Positions 1 to 6,546 of a DNA stretch of 7,606 nt are shown piece by piece; position 1 is the first letter of the stretch; every line of letters begins with the position of its first letter. The position numbers were made by a program, and so were the translations under genes. The DNA comes from JBEGTT01 sp041179245 (lineage in GTDB: Bacteria > Pseudomonadota > Gammaproteobacteria > Burkholderiales > Rhodocyclaceae), in assembly GCA_041179245.1 (NCBI GenBank), contig JBEGTT010000173.1:1-7606 (forward strand). The letters are read 5' to 3'. The notes beneath the pieces are model-generated. The model did not search any database. It was not told the origin of the DNA and saw only the letters and a list, made by a program, of their open reading frames with translations.

Positions 1-198
1 CCTTCCATCGTGGCGATGATTTTCTACAACCACGGGGTGGCCACCGTTGGCGCTGCAAGAGCTGGTAGTTTCATTCACCTAATGCCGGCTTTCGGAACCT
101 TGCTTGCCGCTGGCTTTTTGGGGGAACCCTTAGCCATTTACCACGGTATTGGATTGGGAGCGATTTTAGGTGGGGTTTATCTGGCAACCCAACGATGA
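1..198 (+). CDS. EamA/DMT-family transporter, C-terminal fragment
   Basis: The reading frame is open from the first base of the window, so the gene begins upstream and only about 65 C-terminal codons are visible. The fragment holds roughly two hydrophobic helices: a Gly/Ala-rich segment ending in FLGEP, then a second ending in GGVYLATQR. The pattern of a small-residue helix with an LGEP-type turn followed by a final GxxLIxxGVYL-like helix is the usual ending of EamA (drug/metabolite transporter) proteins, which have ten membrane helices in the inner membrane and move small metabolites. The substrate cannot be told. Seen: hydrophobic helices and the LGEP turn. Known: this is the typical EamA C-terminus. 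Another ten-helix transporter is possible but less likely. Confidence 0.75.
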   Translation, partial: PSIVAMIFYNHGVATVGAARAGSFIHLMPAFGTLLAAGFLGEPLAIYHGIGLGAILGGVYLATQR

Positions 199-277
199 TG
201 AGGCACTCTGCATTTATTTCCATCTTGGTCTGCTTTTGCGTCAGAATTCGCAAACTTTTTTGCTTTAGGGTGAGAGT

Positions 278-805
278 GTGTCGAATTACAGCTTCAAGTT
301 AAGTCCAATTTTGTGGCCCGTTGCAGGCAGTATTGCCGCGATTCTGATCGCCATGGTGGTAATGCTTAATGTGTTGAATTACACCGTGACGGTCACTGAG
401 GCTGCGTTAAATGAAGCTGTTTCACATGAATTTCCCAAAGAATTACCAGCGGGAGTGCTTAAAGCCCCTGAGCTGCATTTGGTTAACGCCAAGATTGCTA
501 TCTGCCTGAACTTTGAGCCCACTGTACCGAATGAATTGCTTGACGGAAAAATGGTACGGCTATGTGCCCAGGGGCAACCCTTCTGGAGCGAGGAAGATGC
601 GGCTGTTTATGTTCGCAACTTTGAGCTACTTTCCGTCCGCGCAAGCGGCTTGGGTAATAAAACATCCAAACCGCTTCAGGCATTTTTAAGCGAGGCTGTA
701 TTTGCTGAGCTTGGGGAAGTGAAGGTCTACGAGTCGAAACAGATGATTGGTAGTCAGGTGGACTCGGTATCCATTGTCGACAAAACCCTGAAAATTAAAT
801 TGTAG
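278..805 (+). CDS. DUF1439-like (YceB-like) membrane-anchored protein
   Basis: This 175-residue protein starts at a GTG preceded by AGGG seven bases upstream (267-270). Residues 10-33 form one hydrophobic segment, an uncleaved signal anchor that would place the rest in the periplasm. I see no lipobox cysteine, although E. coli YceB and relatives are lipoproteins. The remainder matches the layout of DUF1439 as I remember it: TEAALNEAVSHEFP (40-53) for the N-terminal helix, a strand with LHLVNAKIAI (66-75), the diagnostic AAVYVRNFELLSV stretch (108-120), a helix with LQAFLSEAVF (133-142), and a C-terminal pair ending VDSVSIVDKTLKIKL. Family function is unknown; an envelope lipid-binding fold has been suggested for related proteins. 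It follows the transporter by 79 bases on the same strand. The family call is by eye. Confidence 0.65.
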   Translation: MSNYSFKLSPILWPVAGSIAAILIAMVVMLNVLNYTVTVTEAALNEAVSHEFPKELPAGVLKAPELHLVNAKIAICLNFEPTVPNELLDGKMVRLCAQGQPFWSEEDAAVYVRNFELLSVRASGLGNKTSKPLQAFLSEAVFAELGEVKVYESKQMIGSQVDSVSIVDKTLKIKL

Positions 806-820
806 AAACTGTGCAGCCAT

Positions 821-846
821 AAAAAAACCAGCCCGCAGGCTGGTTT
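821..846 (-). terminator. Intrinsic terminator of the cytochrome c gene
   Basis: A perfect 9-bp inverted repeat (825-833 with 838-846, sequence AAACCAGCC) closes a 4-base loop. On the minus strand it is followed by a run of T (complement of the A run at 821-827), the standard rho-independent layout, 30 bases past the stop codon of the cytochrome c gene. On the plus strand only a TTT tract within the stem follows, so it may also slow transcription arriving from the DUF1439-like gene, but the signal is clearly oriented for the minus strand. Confidence 0.88.
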
Positions 847-875
847 GGCGTAATCCAGAGTCGTTTTCTTTGGGA

Positions 876-1178
876 TTACTTGGCTTGGCTAACCATGTAG
901 TCAACCGTTGCCTTGATTTCGGCATCAGTAGCGGCAGCCGCTGTACCCTTAGGAGGCATCGCGTTCTTGCCCTTCAGTGCGCTTGTGTACAGAGCTTCAT
1001 TGCCTGTCTTAATACGTGGAGCCCAAGCAGCTTTGTCGCCTAGCTTCGGCGCGCCCGCTACACCGGCAGCGTGGCAAGTCTTACATGTTTTTTCGTACAG
1101 ATCTTTACCACCAGCAGCAACAGCCTGACCAGCCGTTGCGATACCAGCAACCATCATCATTGCGTAGATAACCTTCAT
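876..1178 (-). CDS. Periplasmic class I c-type cytochrome (cytochrome c5 family)
   Basis: This is a 100-residue electron carrier. Residues 1-21 are a signal peptide (Lys2, a hydrophobic core, then a likely signal peptidase site after AVA), so the mature protein of about 79 residues is periplasmic. The heme-binding motif CKTCH is at 32-36 (C32 and C35 for thioether bonds, H36 as axial ligand), and M74 in NAMPPKG is the expected sixth iron ligand. The TCKTCHAAGVAGAPKLGD and MPPKG pattern is that of cytochrome c5/c555-type proteins, which shuttle electrons to terminal oxidases or reductases. The ATG at 1176-1178 has a good ribosome binding site (AGGAG, complement of 1185-1189). A terminator follows the gene. 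It appears monocistronic and complete; the exact redox partner cannot be told. Confidence 0.93.
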   Translation of the reverse strand: MKVIYAMMMVAGIATAGQAVAAGGKDLYEKTCKTCHAAGVAGAPKLGDKAAWAPRIKTGNEALYTSALKGKNAMPPKGTAAAATDAEIKATVDYMVSQAK

Positions 1179-1212
1179 TGTAAGCTCCTGTTTTGGTAGT
1201 GGAACAAAGTGA

Positions 1213-1218
1213 ATTCTA
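1213..1218 (-). promoter_or_regulatory. Possible -10 element for the cytochrome c gene
   Basis: On the minus strand TAGAAT (one mismatch to TATAAT) lies about 35 bases ahead of the cytochrome start codon, which would give a short leader. There is no good -35 hexamer 16-18 bases further upstream, so the gene may need an activator, or the box may be chance. The rest of the 239-base gap (1179-1417) is AT-rich around 1310-1335 and contains a TTGAAC (1281-1286) and TATCAG (1305-1310) pair at 18-base spacing that could serve the hemerythrin gene, but the match is poor. Confidence 0.28.
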
Positions 1219-1417
1219 ATGTGGGAATTGAGCCGTAATCCTGCTCATGCCGGGGGCGATGGTAATCGAGTTTTAGGCTGTTGAACATTGTCTTGCTACT
1301 GCTGTATCAGCTTTTTCTAAAATTTTGTTTTGGGTCAAAGGGATTGCCTCGATTTGGTGAGAGACTTGCCAGCTTGGTAGCAGGGTTAACGACTGAGTGA
1401 GTGGAGAGAATATTGCT

Positions 1418-1822
1418 ATGGATTGGAAAGAGACTTACGTATTGGGACATGCGCCGATGGATGATACCCATCAACACTTCGTGGGCATCGTGACCAAGTT
1501 AGGCGAAGCAGACAGTGCAGATGCGCTGGCTTGTATGGATGAATTGATCGCACACACGGTTGAGCACTTTGAGCAGGAAAAACGTTGGATGCTTGAATGT
1601 GGATTTCCTCCTCTTCATTGTCACGAAGGCGAGCATGACCGCGTGTTGCAGTCGCTGAAAGACATGCGCCCAAGCCTTCAGGCTGACTCAGGTATCGCTC
1701 GTATTTTGGCTAAAGAGCTAGAGGAATGGTTTGCTCAGCACGCGGCGACGATGGATGATGCCTTAGCCTTTTTTATGCGCCAAGTTGCTTATGTGCCAAC
1801 ACCGGGTTCAGCCAAGCAGTAA
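1418..1822 (+). CDS. Bacteriohemerythrin (non-heme di-iron oxygen-binding protein)
   Basis: This is a 134-residue single-domain hemerythrin. The expected di-iron ligands are present in order: H18 in MDDTHQHF, H50 and E54 in EHFEQE, H69 and H73 in HCHEGEH, and H108 and D113 in QHAATMDD. The fold is a four-helix bundle; such proteins bind O2 reversibly and act in oxygen storage, delivery or sensing in the cytoplasm. No extra domain (methyl-accepting, GGDEF) is fused. I chose the ATG at 1418 because the protein then begins directly with the family-typical short N-terminus; a GTG seven codons upstream (1397) is possible but lies before the purine-rich GGAGAG (1403-1408) that could be the ribosome binding site. 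The FKBP gene follows after 31 bases with no terminator, so co-transcription is likely. Confidence 0.92.
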   Translation: MDWKETYVLGHAPMDDTHQHFVGIVTKLGEADSADALACMDELIAHTVEHFEQEKRWMLECGFPPLHCHEGEHDRVLQSLKDMRPSLQADSGIARILAKELEEWFAQHAATMDDALAFFMRQVAYVPTPGSAKQ

Positions 1823-1853
1823 AATGCCGCCTTTTTTCGGGGAGTGCTAAACC

Positions 1854-2183
1854 ATGTCATCAGAATTGATTATTGAAGAAATTACGGTAGGTGAAGGTGA
1901 AGAAGCGCAAGCGGGTCAGCATGCCGTGGTTCATTACACTGGCTGGCTAACCGATGGCACTAAGTTCGATTCGAGCAAGGACCGCGACGAGCCTTTCGAA
2001 TTCCCGCTGGGCCGTGGACGCGTGATTCAGGGTTGGGATCAAGGGGTTCAAGGGATGAAGATTGGTGGTGTTCGTAAATTAACGATTCCGCCTGAACTTG
2101 GTTATGGCGCTCGCGGCGCTGGCGGAGTTATTCCGCCGAATGCGACACTGGTATTTGAGGTTGAATTGCTAGGGTTGGAATGA
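1854..2183 (+). CDS. FKBP-type peptidyl-prolyl cis-trans isomerase
   Basis: A 109-residue single-domain FKBP that catalyses cis-trans isomerisation of proline peptide bonds, helping protein folding. The FK506-binding pocket residues of human FKBP12 can be followed with a two-residue offset: Y28, F38, D39, F48, V57, I58, W61, Y84 and F101. The hallmark blocks VVHYTGWL, GRVIQGWDQGVQGMKIGG, IPPELGYG and IPPNATLVFEVELL are intact. With no signal peptide it is cytoplasmic. GGGGAG at 1839-1844 is the ribosome binding site, nine bases before the ATG, and overlaps an exact half of the CIRCE operator (1842-1850). The stop overlaps the start of the next gene as ATGA, so the two are translationally coupled. 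This minimal FKBP type is common in Betaproteobacteria. Confidence 0.95.
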   Translation: MSSELIIEEITVGEGEEAQAGQHAVVHYTGWLTDGTKFDSSKDRDEPFEFPLGRGRVIQGWDQGVQGMKIGGVRKLTIPPELGYGARGAGGVIPPNATLVFEVELLGLE

Positions 2184-2947
2184 ACGATACCGTCGTTTCT
2201 CCTGTTGCATCTGATCCGCCTGCCGGCACCCGGCTATCCAAAGTGATGGCCGATCGCGGCATCTGTTCGCGTCGCGAAGCGGATGGCTGGATTGAAAAAG
2301 GCTGGGTGTTTGTGGATGGGCAGAGGATTAGTGAACTGGGGACGCGGATAGACGAATCTGCCCAGATTTCGCTGGCGCCGGAAGCTCGCAAGAATCAGGC
2401 ACGTCAAGCGACGATTTTGCTCAATAAGCCGGTTGGATATGTCTCAGGGCAACCTGAGCCGGGATTCAAACCCGCCGTGATGTTGATTGTGCCGGACACG
2501 CAGTACCGTCGGCCGGGCGACGTTCCTTTTCATCCGGCTAACCTGAAAGGGTTGGCGCCGGCGGGTCGGCTGGATGTGGATTCAACGGGGTTGCTGGTGA
2601 TGACACAAGATGGCCGGATAGCGCGCCAACTGATTGGTGACGATTCAAGTGTCGAGAAGGAGTATCTCGTCCGTGTTTCTGGCGAGATGATTCCTGATGG
2701 CACCAAATTGCTGAATCACGGCCTGATGCTGGACGGCAAGCAGTTGCGTCCCGCTAAAGTGACTTGGTTAAACCATGACCAACTGAAGTTTGTGCTTCGT
2801 GAAGGGCGCAAACGTCAGATTCGGCGGATGTGCGAATTGGTCGGTTTGCGAGTGACCGGTCTTAAGCGCGTGCGGATCGGGAAGATCATGCTGGGCGATT
2901 TGCCCATCGGTCAGTGGCGTTATTTGCACGCGGATGAGCAGTTTTAA
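2180..2947 (+). CDS. RsuA/RluF-family rRNA pseudouridine synthase
   Basis: This 255-residue enzyme converts a uridine in ribosomal RNA to pseudouridine. An S4 RNA-binding domain occupies about residues 17-62 (RLSKVMADRGICSRREAD), followed by the RsuA/RluB/E/F catalytic domain from about 77. The catalytic Asp is D132 in GRLDVDSTGLLVMTQDG (129-145). The RKRQIRRMCELVG block (210-222) is the conserved C-terminal motif of the family, and VRIGKIMLGDLPIGQWRYL its usual ending. SRREAD, KEYLV and the C-terminus are closest by eye to RluF (23S rRNA U2604), but RluF of E. coli is longer with a basic tail, and this protein has an insertion around 90-120, so I give no symbol. Its ATG overlaps the FKBP stop by four bases. 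It ends four bases from the stop of the convergent hemH, with no obvious terminator between. Confidence 0.9.
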   Translation: MNDTVVSPVASDPPAGTRLSKVMADRGICSRREADGWIEKGWVFVDGQRISELGTRIDESAQISLAPEARKNQARQATILLNKPVGYVSGQPEPGFKPAVMLIVPDTQYRRPGDVPFHPANLKGLAPAGRLDVDSTGLLVMTQDGRIARQLIGDDSSVEKEYLVRVSGEMIPDGTKLLNHGLMLDGKQLRPAKVTWLNHDQLKFVLREGRKRQIRRMCELVGLRVTGLKRVRIGKIMLGDLPIGQWRYLHADEQF

Positions 2948-2951
2948 ATCG

Positions 2952-3977
2952 CTACAGATTTTCCACGCATAAATCTGTCAAGCCTTGAATCCAGGCAGGT
3001 TCAGTGTTCAGGCAGGGAATGTAGTGGAACGCTTGGCCGCCAGCGGTCAAGAAATCGGCGCGAACCTCTTGTGCAATCTCTTCTAGTGTTTCTAGGCAAT
3101 CGGCCACGAAGCCGGGGCAAACCACATCCAAGCGCCTAACATCCTCTTTAGCCAAAGCTTGTACCGTGGGTGCGGTGTAAGGTTGTAACCATTCCTCGGC
3201 ACCAAAGCGGGACTGGTAGGTGATGATGAACTGGTTCTCCTTGAGACCAAGGCGCTCGGCTAATAATTGGCCGGTGCGTTGGCATTCAAAATAATACGGG
3301 TCACCTTGTTTGATGCTGCGCTTAGGCAATCCATGAAAGCTCATCAGTAAACGTCCATCCGCAGCCAGTGGCCCTTGGGTTTCCCAGTGTTTACGGATGG
3401 TTTGTGCCAGTGCATCGAGATAGGCGGTGTTGTCACAAAAGCTGCGAATCGTGCGGATTTCTGGTTGCTTACGGGTAGCGAGTAGCCACTTGGAAATTTC
3501 GTCGATGACGGTTGCCGTGGTACTGGCGGCGTATTGCGGATACATCGGCACAATCAGAATTTTGCTATGCCCTGCCTGCTTCAGTTCGTTCAGAACGGAG
3601 GCAATGGAAGGATTGCCATAACGCATCGCATGACGAACGGTGACCTCCATGTTTCTAGCCTGAAACTCTGCCTGCACCAATGCGGTTTGTTGTTCCGTAA
3701 TCACCCGCAAAGGGGAACCCCCTTCTTGCCAGACACTGGCATATTTGGCGGCGGATTTGGCTGGGCGAACGCGCAGAATGATCCCGTGCAGAATCGGTAA
3801 CCAGAGTAGTTTGGGGATTTCCACCACGCGAGGGTCAGCTAAAAACTCCGCTAAATAACGCCGAACCGCACTCGCCGTTGGCGCATCGGGTGTTCCCAAA
3901 TTGACCAGGAGAACGGCGGTTTTGCCCGTTAATGCATCTGCTGCAGTGGCAGGGGATTCGGGGAGAAAACGGGGCAT
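2952..3977 (-). CDS. hemH: Ferrochelatase
   Basis: Ferrochelatase (341 residues) inserts Fe2+ into protoporphyrin IX, the last step of heme synthesis. Recognised blocks: AVLLVNLGTPDAP (21-33), YPQYAASTTATVIDE (146-160), LMSFHGLPKRSIKQGDPYYFEC (211-232) containing the metal-binding catalytic His H215, TYQSRFGAEEWLQPYT (253-268) and VVCPGFVADCLETLEEI (285-301) with the conserved Glu E296. Length is usual for a proteobacterial enzyme, with a slightly extended N-terminus before the first strand. It carries no membrane helix and probably associates peripherally with the inner membrane. The ATG lies two bases after the hrcA stop, with AGGA inside the end of hrcA as ribosome binding site, so hrcA and hemH are surely one operon. 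Heme from this enzyme would supply the cytochrome c encoded nearby. Confidence 0.97.
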   Translation of the reverse strand: MPRFLPESPATAADALTGKTAVLLVNLGTPDAPTASAVRRYLAEFLADPRVVEIPKLLWLPILHGIILRVRPAKSAAKYASVWQEGGSPLRVITEQQTALVQAEFQARNMEVTVRHAMRYGNPSIASVLNELKQAGHSKILIVPMYPQYAASTTATVIDEISKWLLATRKQPEIRTIRSFCDNTAYLDALAQTIRKHWETQGPLAADGRLLMSFHGLPKRSIKQGDPYYFECQRTGQLLAERLGLKENQFIITYQSRFGAEEWLQPYTAPTVQALAKEDVRRLDVVCPGFVADCLETLEEIAQEVRADFLTAGGQAFHYIPCLNTEPAWIQGLTDLCVENL

Positions 3978-3979
3978 GG

Positions 3980-5017
3980 TTATTCCTGAGATTGAGTAGT
4001 GAGGGCTGAAGATAAGAGGCGGGCGGTGATGTCTACGATGGGGATTACGCGTTCGTACGCCATTCTAGTTGGCCCAATCACCCCCACCGAACCAACGACT
4101 TGGCCATCAACAGCATAAGGTGCAGCGACCACGCTACATTCGTCCAGAGGCGCTAGTCCTGATTCCCCGCCGATGTAAATTTGTACGCCGGCCGCTTGTT
4201 GCGATAGGTCGAGCAGTTTCATCAGGCCGGCTCGTTGTTCAAATAGATCAAACAACTGGCGAAGCCGGCTCATATTGGAAGACAGATCGGTCGCATCCAG
4301 AAGATTCTTTTCGCCGCTGATGACGTAAGCCTGATTGGTGCCGGTGAGAACATCGTTACCCGCATCGAGGGTGGCGGTCATGAGTGGGCGCATACTTGCG
4401 CGCAGATCCTGAATTTCTTTACCAAGTCGCTGAAGCATCTGCTCAAAATCTAACCCGCCTAAATGGTTGTTCAGGTAGTTGGCTGCCTCGGTTAGTTCAG
4501 ATGCCGAATAAGGGCGATCGGTCAGCAAAATTCTGTTTTGGACATCCCCGTCCTCACTGACGACAATCAGCAGAATCCGTTTTTCAGAGAGTTTCAAAAA
4601 CTCGATCTGGCGAATTTTCGGCGTTCCCCGGCGGGGAATCATCACAATCCCTGCAAAATGGGTCAGCCCGGATAACAGGTGAGAAGCGCTTTGGATTAAC
4701 TGCTGAGGTTGAATGCTTTGGCTACTGTGGAATGCAACTTCCATCGCTGAGAGTTGTTGTTGAGCCATCGGCTGAACGCTGAGCAAGCTGTCGACGAATA
4801 GTCGATAACCACGAGCGGTTGGAATCCGGCCTGCCGAGGTGTGGGGGCTGGCGATAAACCCCGCCTCTTCCAGATCCGCCATCACATGACGGATGGTGGC
4901 TGGCGAAAGCTCTAGTCCGGAAAATTGCGACAGCACTCTTGAGCCAACAGGCTGCCCATCGGTGATGTAGCGTTCTACCAGTGTTTTGAAAAGAATTCGG
5001 GCGCGGTCATCAAGCAT
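3980..5017 (-). CDS. hrcA: Heat-inducible transcription repressor HrcA
   Basis: HrcA represses heat-shock chaperone genes by binding the CIRCE operator (TTAGCACTC-N9-GAGTGCTAA) and is kept active by GroEL. From the ATG at 5017 the protein has 345 residues, the normal length. Residues 1-75 are the winged helix DNA-binding region with the signature LVERYITDGQPVGSR (13-27), LSPATIRHVMADLEEAGFI (37-55) and SPHTSAGRIPTARGYRLFVD (57-76). The middle is the GAF-like dimerisation domain, and the C-terminus has the IYIGGESG and GVIGPTRMAYERVIPIVD blocks. A TTG five codons upstream (5032) is in frame, but family members start MLDxRA, as here. The ribosome binding site is weak (GGCGA), suggesting low expression. 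It is divergent from purA and coupled to hemH. No dnaK, grpE or groE, and no full CIRCE, lies in the window. Confidence 0.97.
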   Translation of the reverse strand: MLDDRARILFKTLVERYITDGQPVGSRVLSQFSGLELSPATIRHVMADLEEAGFIASPHTSAGRIPTARGYRLFVDSLLSVQPMAQQQLSAMEVAFHSSQSIQPQQLIQSASHLLSGLTHFAGIVMIPRRGTPKIRQIEFLKLSEKRILLIVVSEDGDVQNRILLTDRPYSASELTEAANYLNNHLGGLDFEQMLQRLGKEIQDLRASMRPLMTATLDAGNDVLTGTNQAYVISGEKNLLDATDLSSNMSRLRQLFDLFEQRAGLMKLLDLSQQAAGVQIYIGGESGLAPLDECSVVAAPYAVDGQVVGSVGVIGPTRMAYERVIPIVDITARLLSSALTTQSQE

Positions 5018-5055
5018 GTCGCCATTGTACAAACAAAATTACGCTTCTTTCTCAG

Positions 5056-5064
5056 TGATAGAAT
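5056..5064 (+). promoter_or_regulatory. Likely extended -10 promoter of purA
   Basis: TGATAGAAT is an extended -10 element (TGn followed by TAGAAT, one mismatch to TATAAT). The base just downstream continues into GCGCGC, and transcription would start near 5071, giving a leader of about 73 bases before the purA ATG. The -35 region at 17-base spacing is only AAATTA, in keeping with extended -10 promoters needing little -35 contact. I find no PurR-type operator. The divergent hrcA promoter must lie in the same 126 bases (5018-5143); I could not place it convincingly. Confidence 0.5.
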
Positions 5065-5143
5065 GCGCGCTTTCGTCTGCCATGAGTTGAGTTCTGGCGG
5101 AGCTTTGTGGGTAAGTATTCGGTAAGTGATAAGGATGGGCGCG

Positions 5144-6454
5144 ATGGCCAAAAATGTAGTTGTTGTCGGTACGCAATGGGGCGATGAAGGCAAAGGTAAG
5201 ATTGTCGACTGGCTCACAGATAACGCCGGTGGCGTGGTTCGTTTTCAAGGTGGTCACAATGCTGGCCATACGCTGGTCATTGGCGACAAGGAATACAAAC
5301 TGAATCTGGTTCCATCAGGCATCGTGCGTGATGGGGTGATGTGTTACATCGGCAATGGTGTTGTGCTGGATATTCGCCACCTGTTGTCCGAAATTAAAGG
5401 CTTGGAAGAAGGGGGTATTGACGTTCGTGGCCGTCTGCGCGTCAGCCCCGGTTGTCCAGTGATCCTGCCTTACCACGCAGCTCTTGATAAAGCCCGTGAA
5501 GCCAAGAAAAATGCGGCTAACAAAATTGGCACCACCGGTAAGGGTATTGGCCCAGCCTACGAAGACAAGGTGGCTCGCCGTGGCGTTCGGGTCTATGACC
5601 TGTTTAACCCAGAACGGTTTGCTGAAAAATTGCGTGAAGTGATGGATTACCATAACTTTGTTCTGACCCAATATTTGGGCGCTGAAGCCGTTGATTACGA
5701 GGAAGTGCTGGCAGGGGCACTGGCCGATGCGGAAGCCATTAGGCCGCTCATCGCCGATGTGTCAGCCGCGATCTATGCCGCTAATGCGGCTGGGCAGAAT
5801 CTGTTGTTTGAGGGTGCTCAAGGTACTTTGTTGGATATCGATCACGGCACCTATCCGTTCGTTACTTCTTCGAACTGCGTAGCCGGTCAGGCTGCCGCTG
5901 GTTCGGGCGTTGGCCCCGGCTCGTTGAACTACATTCTGGGTATTACCAAGGCTTATTGCACTCGCGTTGGAGGCGGACCATTTCCCTCTGAACTAGACAT
6001 TGAGACAGTGGGGGTGCCGGGTTATCAGATGTCCCAGAAGGGTAAGGAGTTTGGCACAGTGACTGGCCGTAAGCGCCGTTGCGGCTGGTTTGATGCCGCA
6101 GCATTACGTCGTTCTGCCAAGATTAACGGCATCACCGGTGTCTGTATTACCAAGCTGGATGTGCTTGATGGTTTAGATGAACTGCAGATTTGCACAGGTT
6201 ACAAGCTCGATGGCAAGCTGATTGATATGTTGCCGATTGGTGCTGATGAAGTTGCCCGTTGCGAACCCCTTTACGAAACCATGCCCGGCTGGAAAAGCAA
6301 CACATTCCGCGTCAAGCGTTGGGAAGATTTGCCGCTGGCAGCGCAGAACTATCTAGTCCGTATCCAAACGCTGTGCCAAGTGCCAGTGGACATCATTTCA
6401 ACTGGGCCGGAACGCGACGAAACCATTCTGCGCCGCCATCCATTTGATTTGTAA
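5144..6454 (+). CDS. purA: Adenylosuccinate synthetase
   Basis: PurA (436 residues) joins IMP and aspartate using GTP to form adenylosuccinate, the first committed step of AMP synthesis in the cytoplasm. Visible motifs: GTQWGDEGKGK (9-19) with catalytic base D14, FQGGHNAGHT (34-43) with catalytic acid H42, the IMP-binding IGTTGKGIGPAYEDK, FEGAQGTLLDIDHGTYPFVTSS, TRVGGGPFPSEL, the aspartate-binding loop TGRKRRCGWFD and the guanine-binding STGPERDETI at the C-terminus. Three starts are in frame (GTG 5126, ATG 5135, ATG 5144). I chose 5144 because AAGGA at 5131-5135 sits eight bases ahead and the family begins M-A/G-K-N-V-V-V-V-G-T-Q-W-G. The gene is complete and nothing is unusual in the protein. 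A tRNA gene starts 17 bases after its stop with no terminator between, implying read-through into the tRNA. Confidence 0.98.
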   Translation: MAKNVVVVGTQWGDEGKGKIVDWLTDNAGGVVRFQGGHNAGHTLVIGDKEYKLNLVPSGIVRDGVMCYIGNGVVLDIRHLLSEIKGLEEGGIDVRGRLRVSPGCPVILPYHAALDKAREAKKNAANKIGTTGKGIGPAYEDKVARRGVRVYDLFNPERFAEKLREVMDYHNFVLTQYLGAEAVDYEEVLAGALADAEAIRPLIADVSAAIYAANAAGQNLLFEGAQGTLLDIDHGTYPFVTSSNCVAGQAAAGSGVGPGSLNYILGITKAYCTRVGGGPFPSELDIETVGVPGYQMSQKGKEFGTVTGRKRRCGWFDAAALRRSAKINGITGVCITKLDVLDGLDELQICTGYKLDGKLIDMLPIGADEVARCEPLYETMPGWKSNTFRVKRWEDLPLAAQNYLVRIQTLCQVPVDIISTGPERDETILRRHPFDL

Positions 6455-6471
6455 AACTCAAAGCTTCAATT

Positions 6472-6546
6472 GTCCCCATAGTTGAATGGATACAATGGAC
6501 CCCTCCTAAGGGTCAGGTGCAGGTTCGATTCCTGCTGGGGATACCA
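6472..6546 (+). tRNA. tRNA-Arg, anticodon CCU
   Basis: A full cloverleaf with encoded CCA. Acceptor stem 6472-6478 pairs with 6536-6542 (one terminal G-U), discriminator A at 6543 and CCA at 6544-6546. The anticodon stem GACCC/GGGTC (6498-6502, 6510-6514) closes the loop CTCCTAA with anticodon CCT at 6505-6507, reading AGG. The T arm is GCAGG-TTCGATT-CCTGC (6519-6535). It closely resembles E. coli argW, which serves as an integration site for a prophage-like element. No promoter is evident in the 17 bases after purA, so it is probably cut out of the purA transcript or read from a promoter inside purA. Confidence 0.97.

Noticed and set aside
250..263. Hairpin GCAAA-CTTT-TTTGC in the gap before the DUF1439-like gene as a transporter terminator.
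   Set aside because: The stem is only five base pairs, rich in A-T, and followed by TTTAGGG, which belongs to the next ribosome binding site.
1301..1316. GCTG-TAT-CAGC followed by TTTTT as an intrinsic terminator.
   Set aside because: The stem has four pairs only and there is no rightward gene upstream for it to serve.
2954..2978. 8-bp inverted repeat ACAGATTT/AAATCTGT at the hemH 3' end as a terminator between the convergent genes.
   Set aside because: It is A-T-rich, within the hemH coding end, and has no T-run on either strand.
5039..5269. Minus-strand open frames of 76-80 codons across the hrcA-purA promoter region and the start of purA.
   Set aside because: They are antisense to the conserved purA N-terminus or shifted against hrcA, with no family-like motifs.
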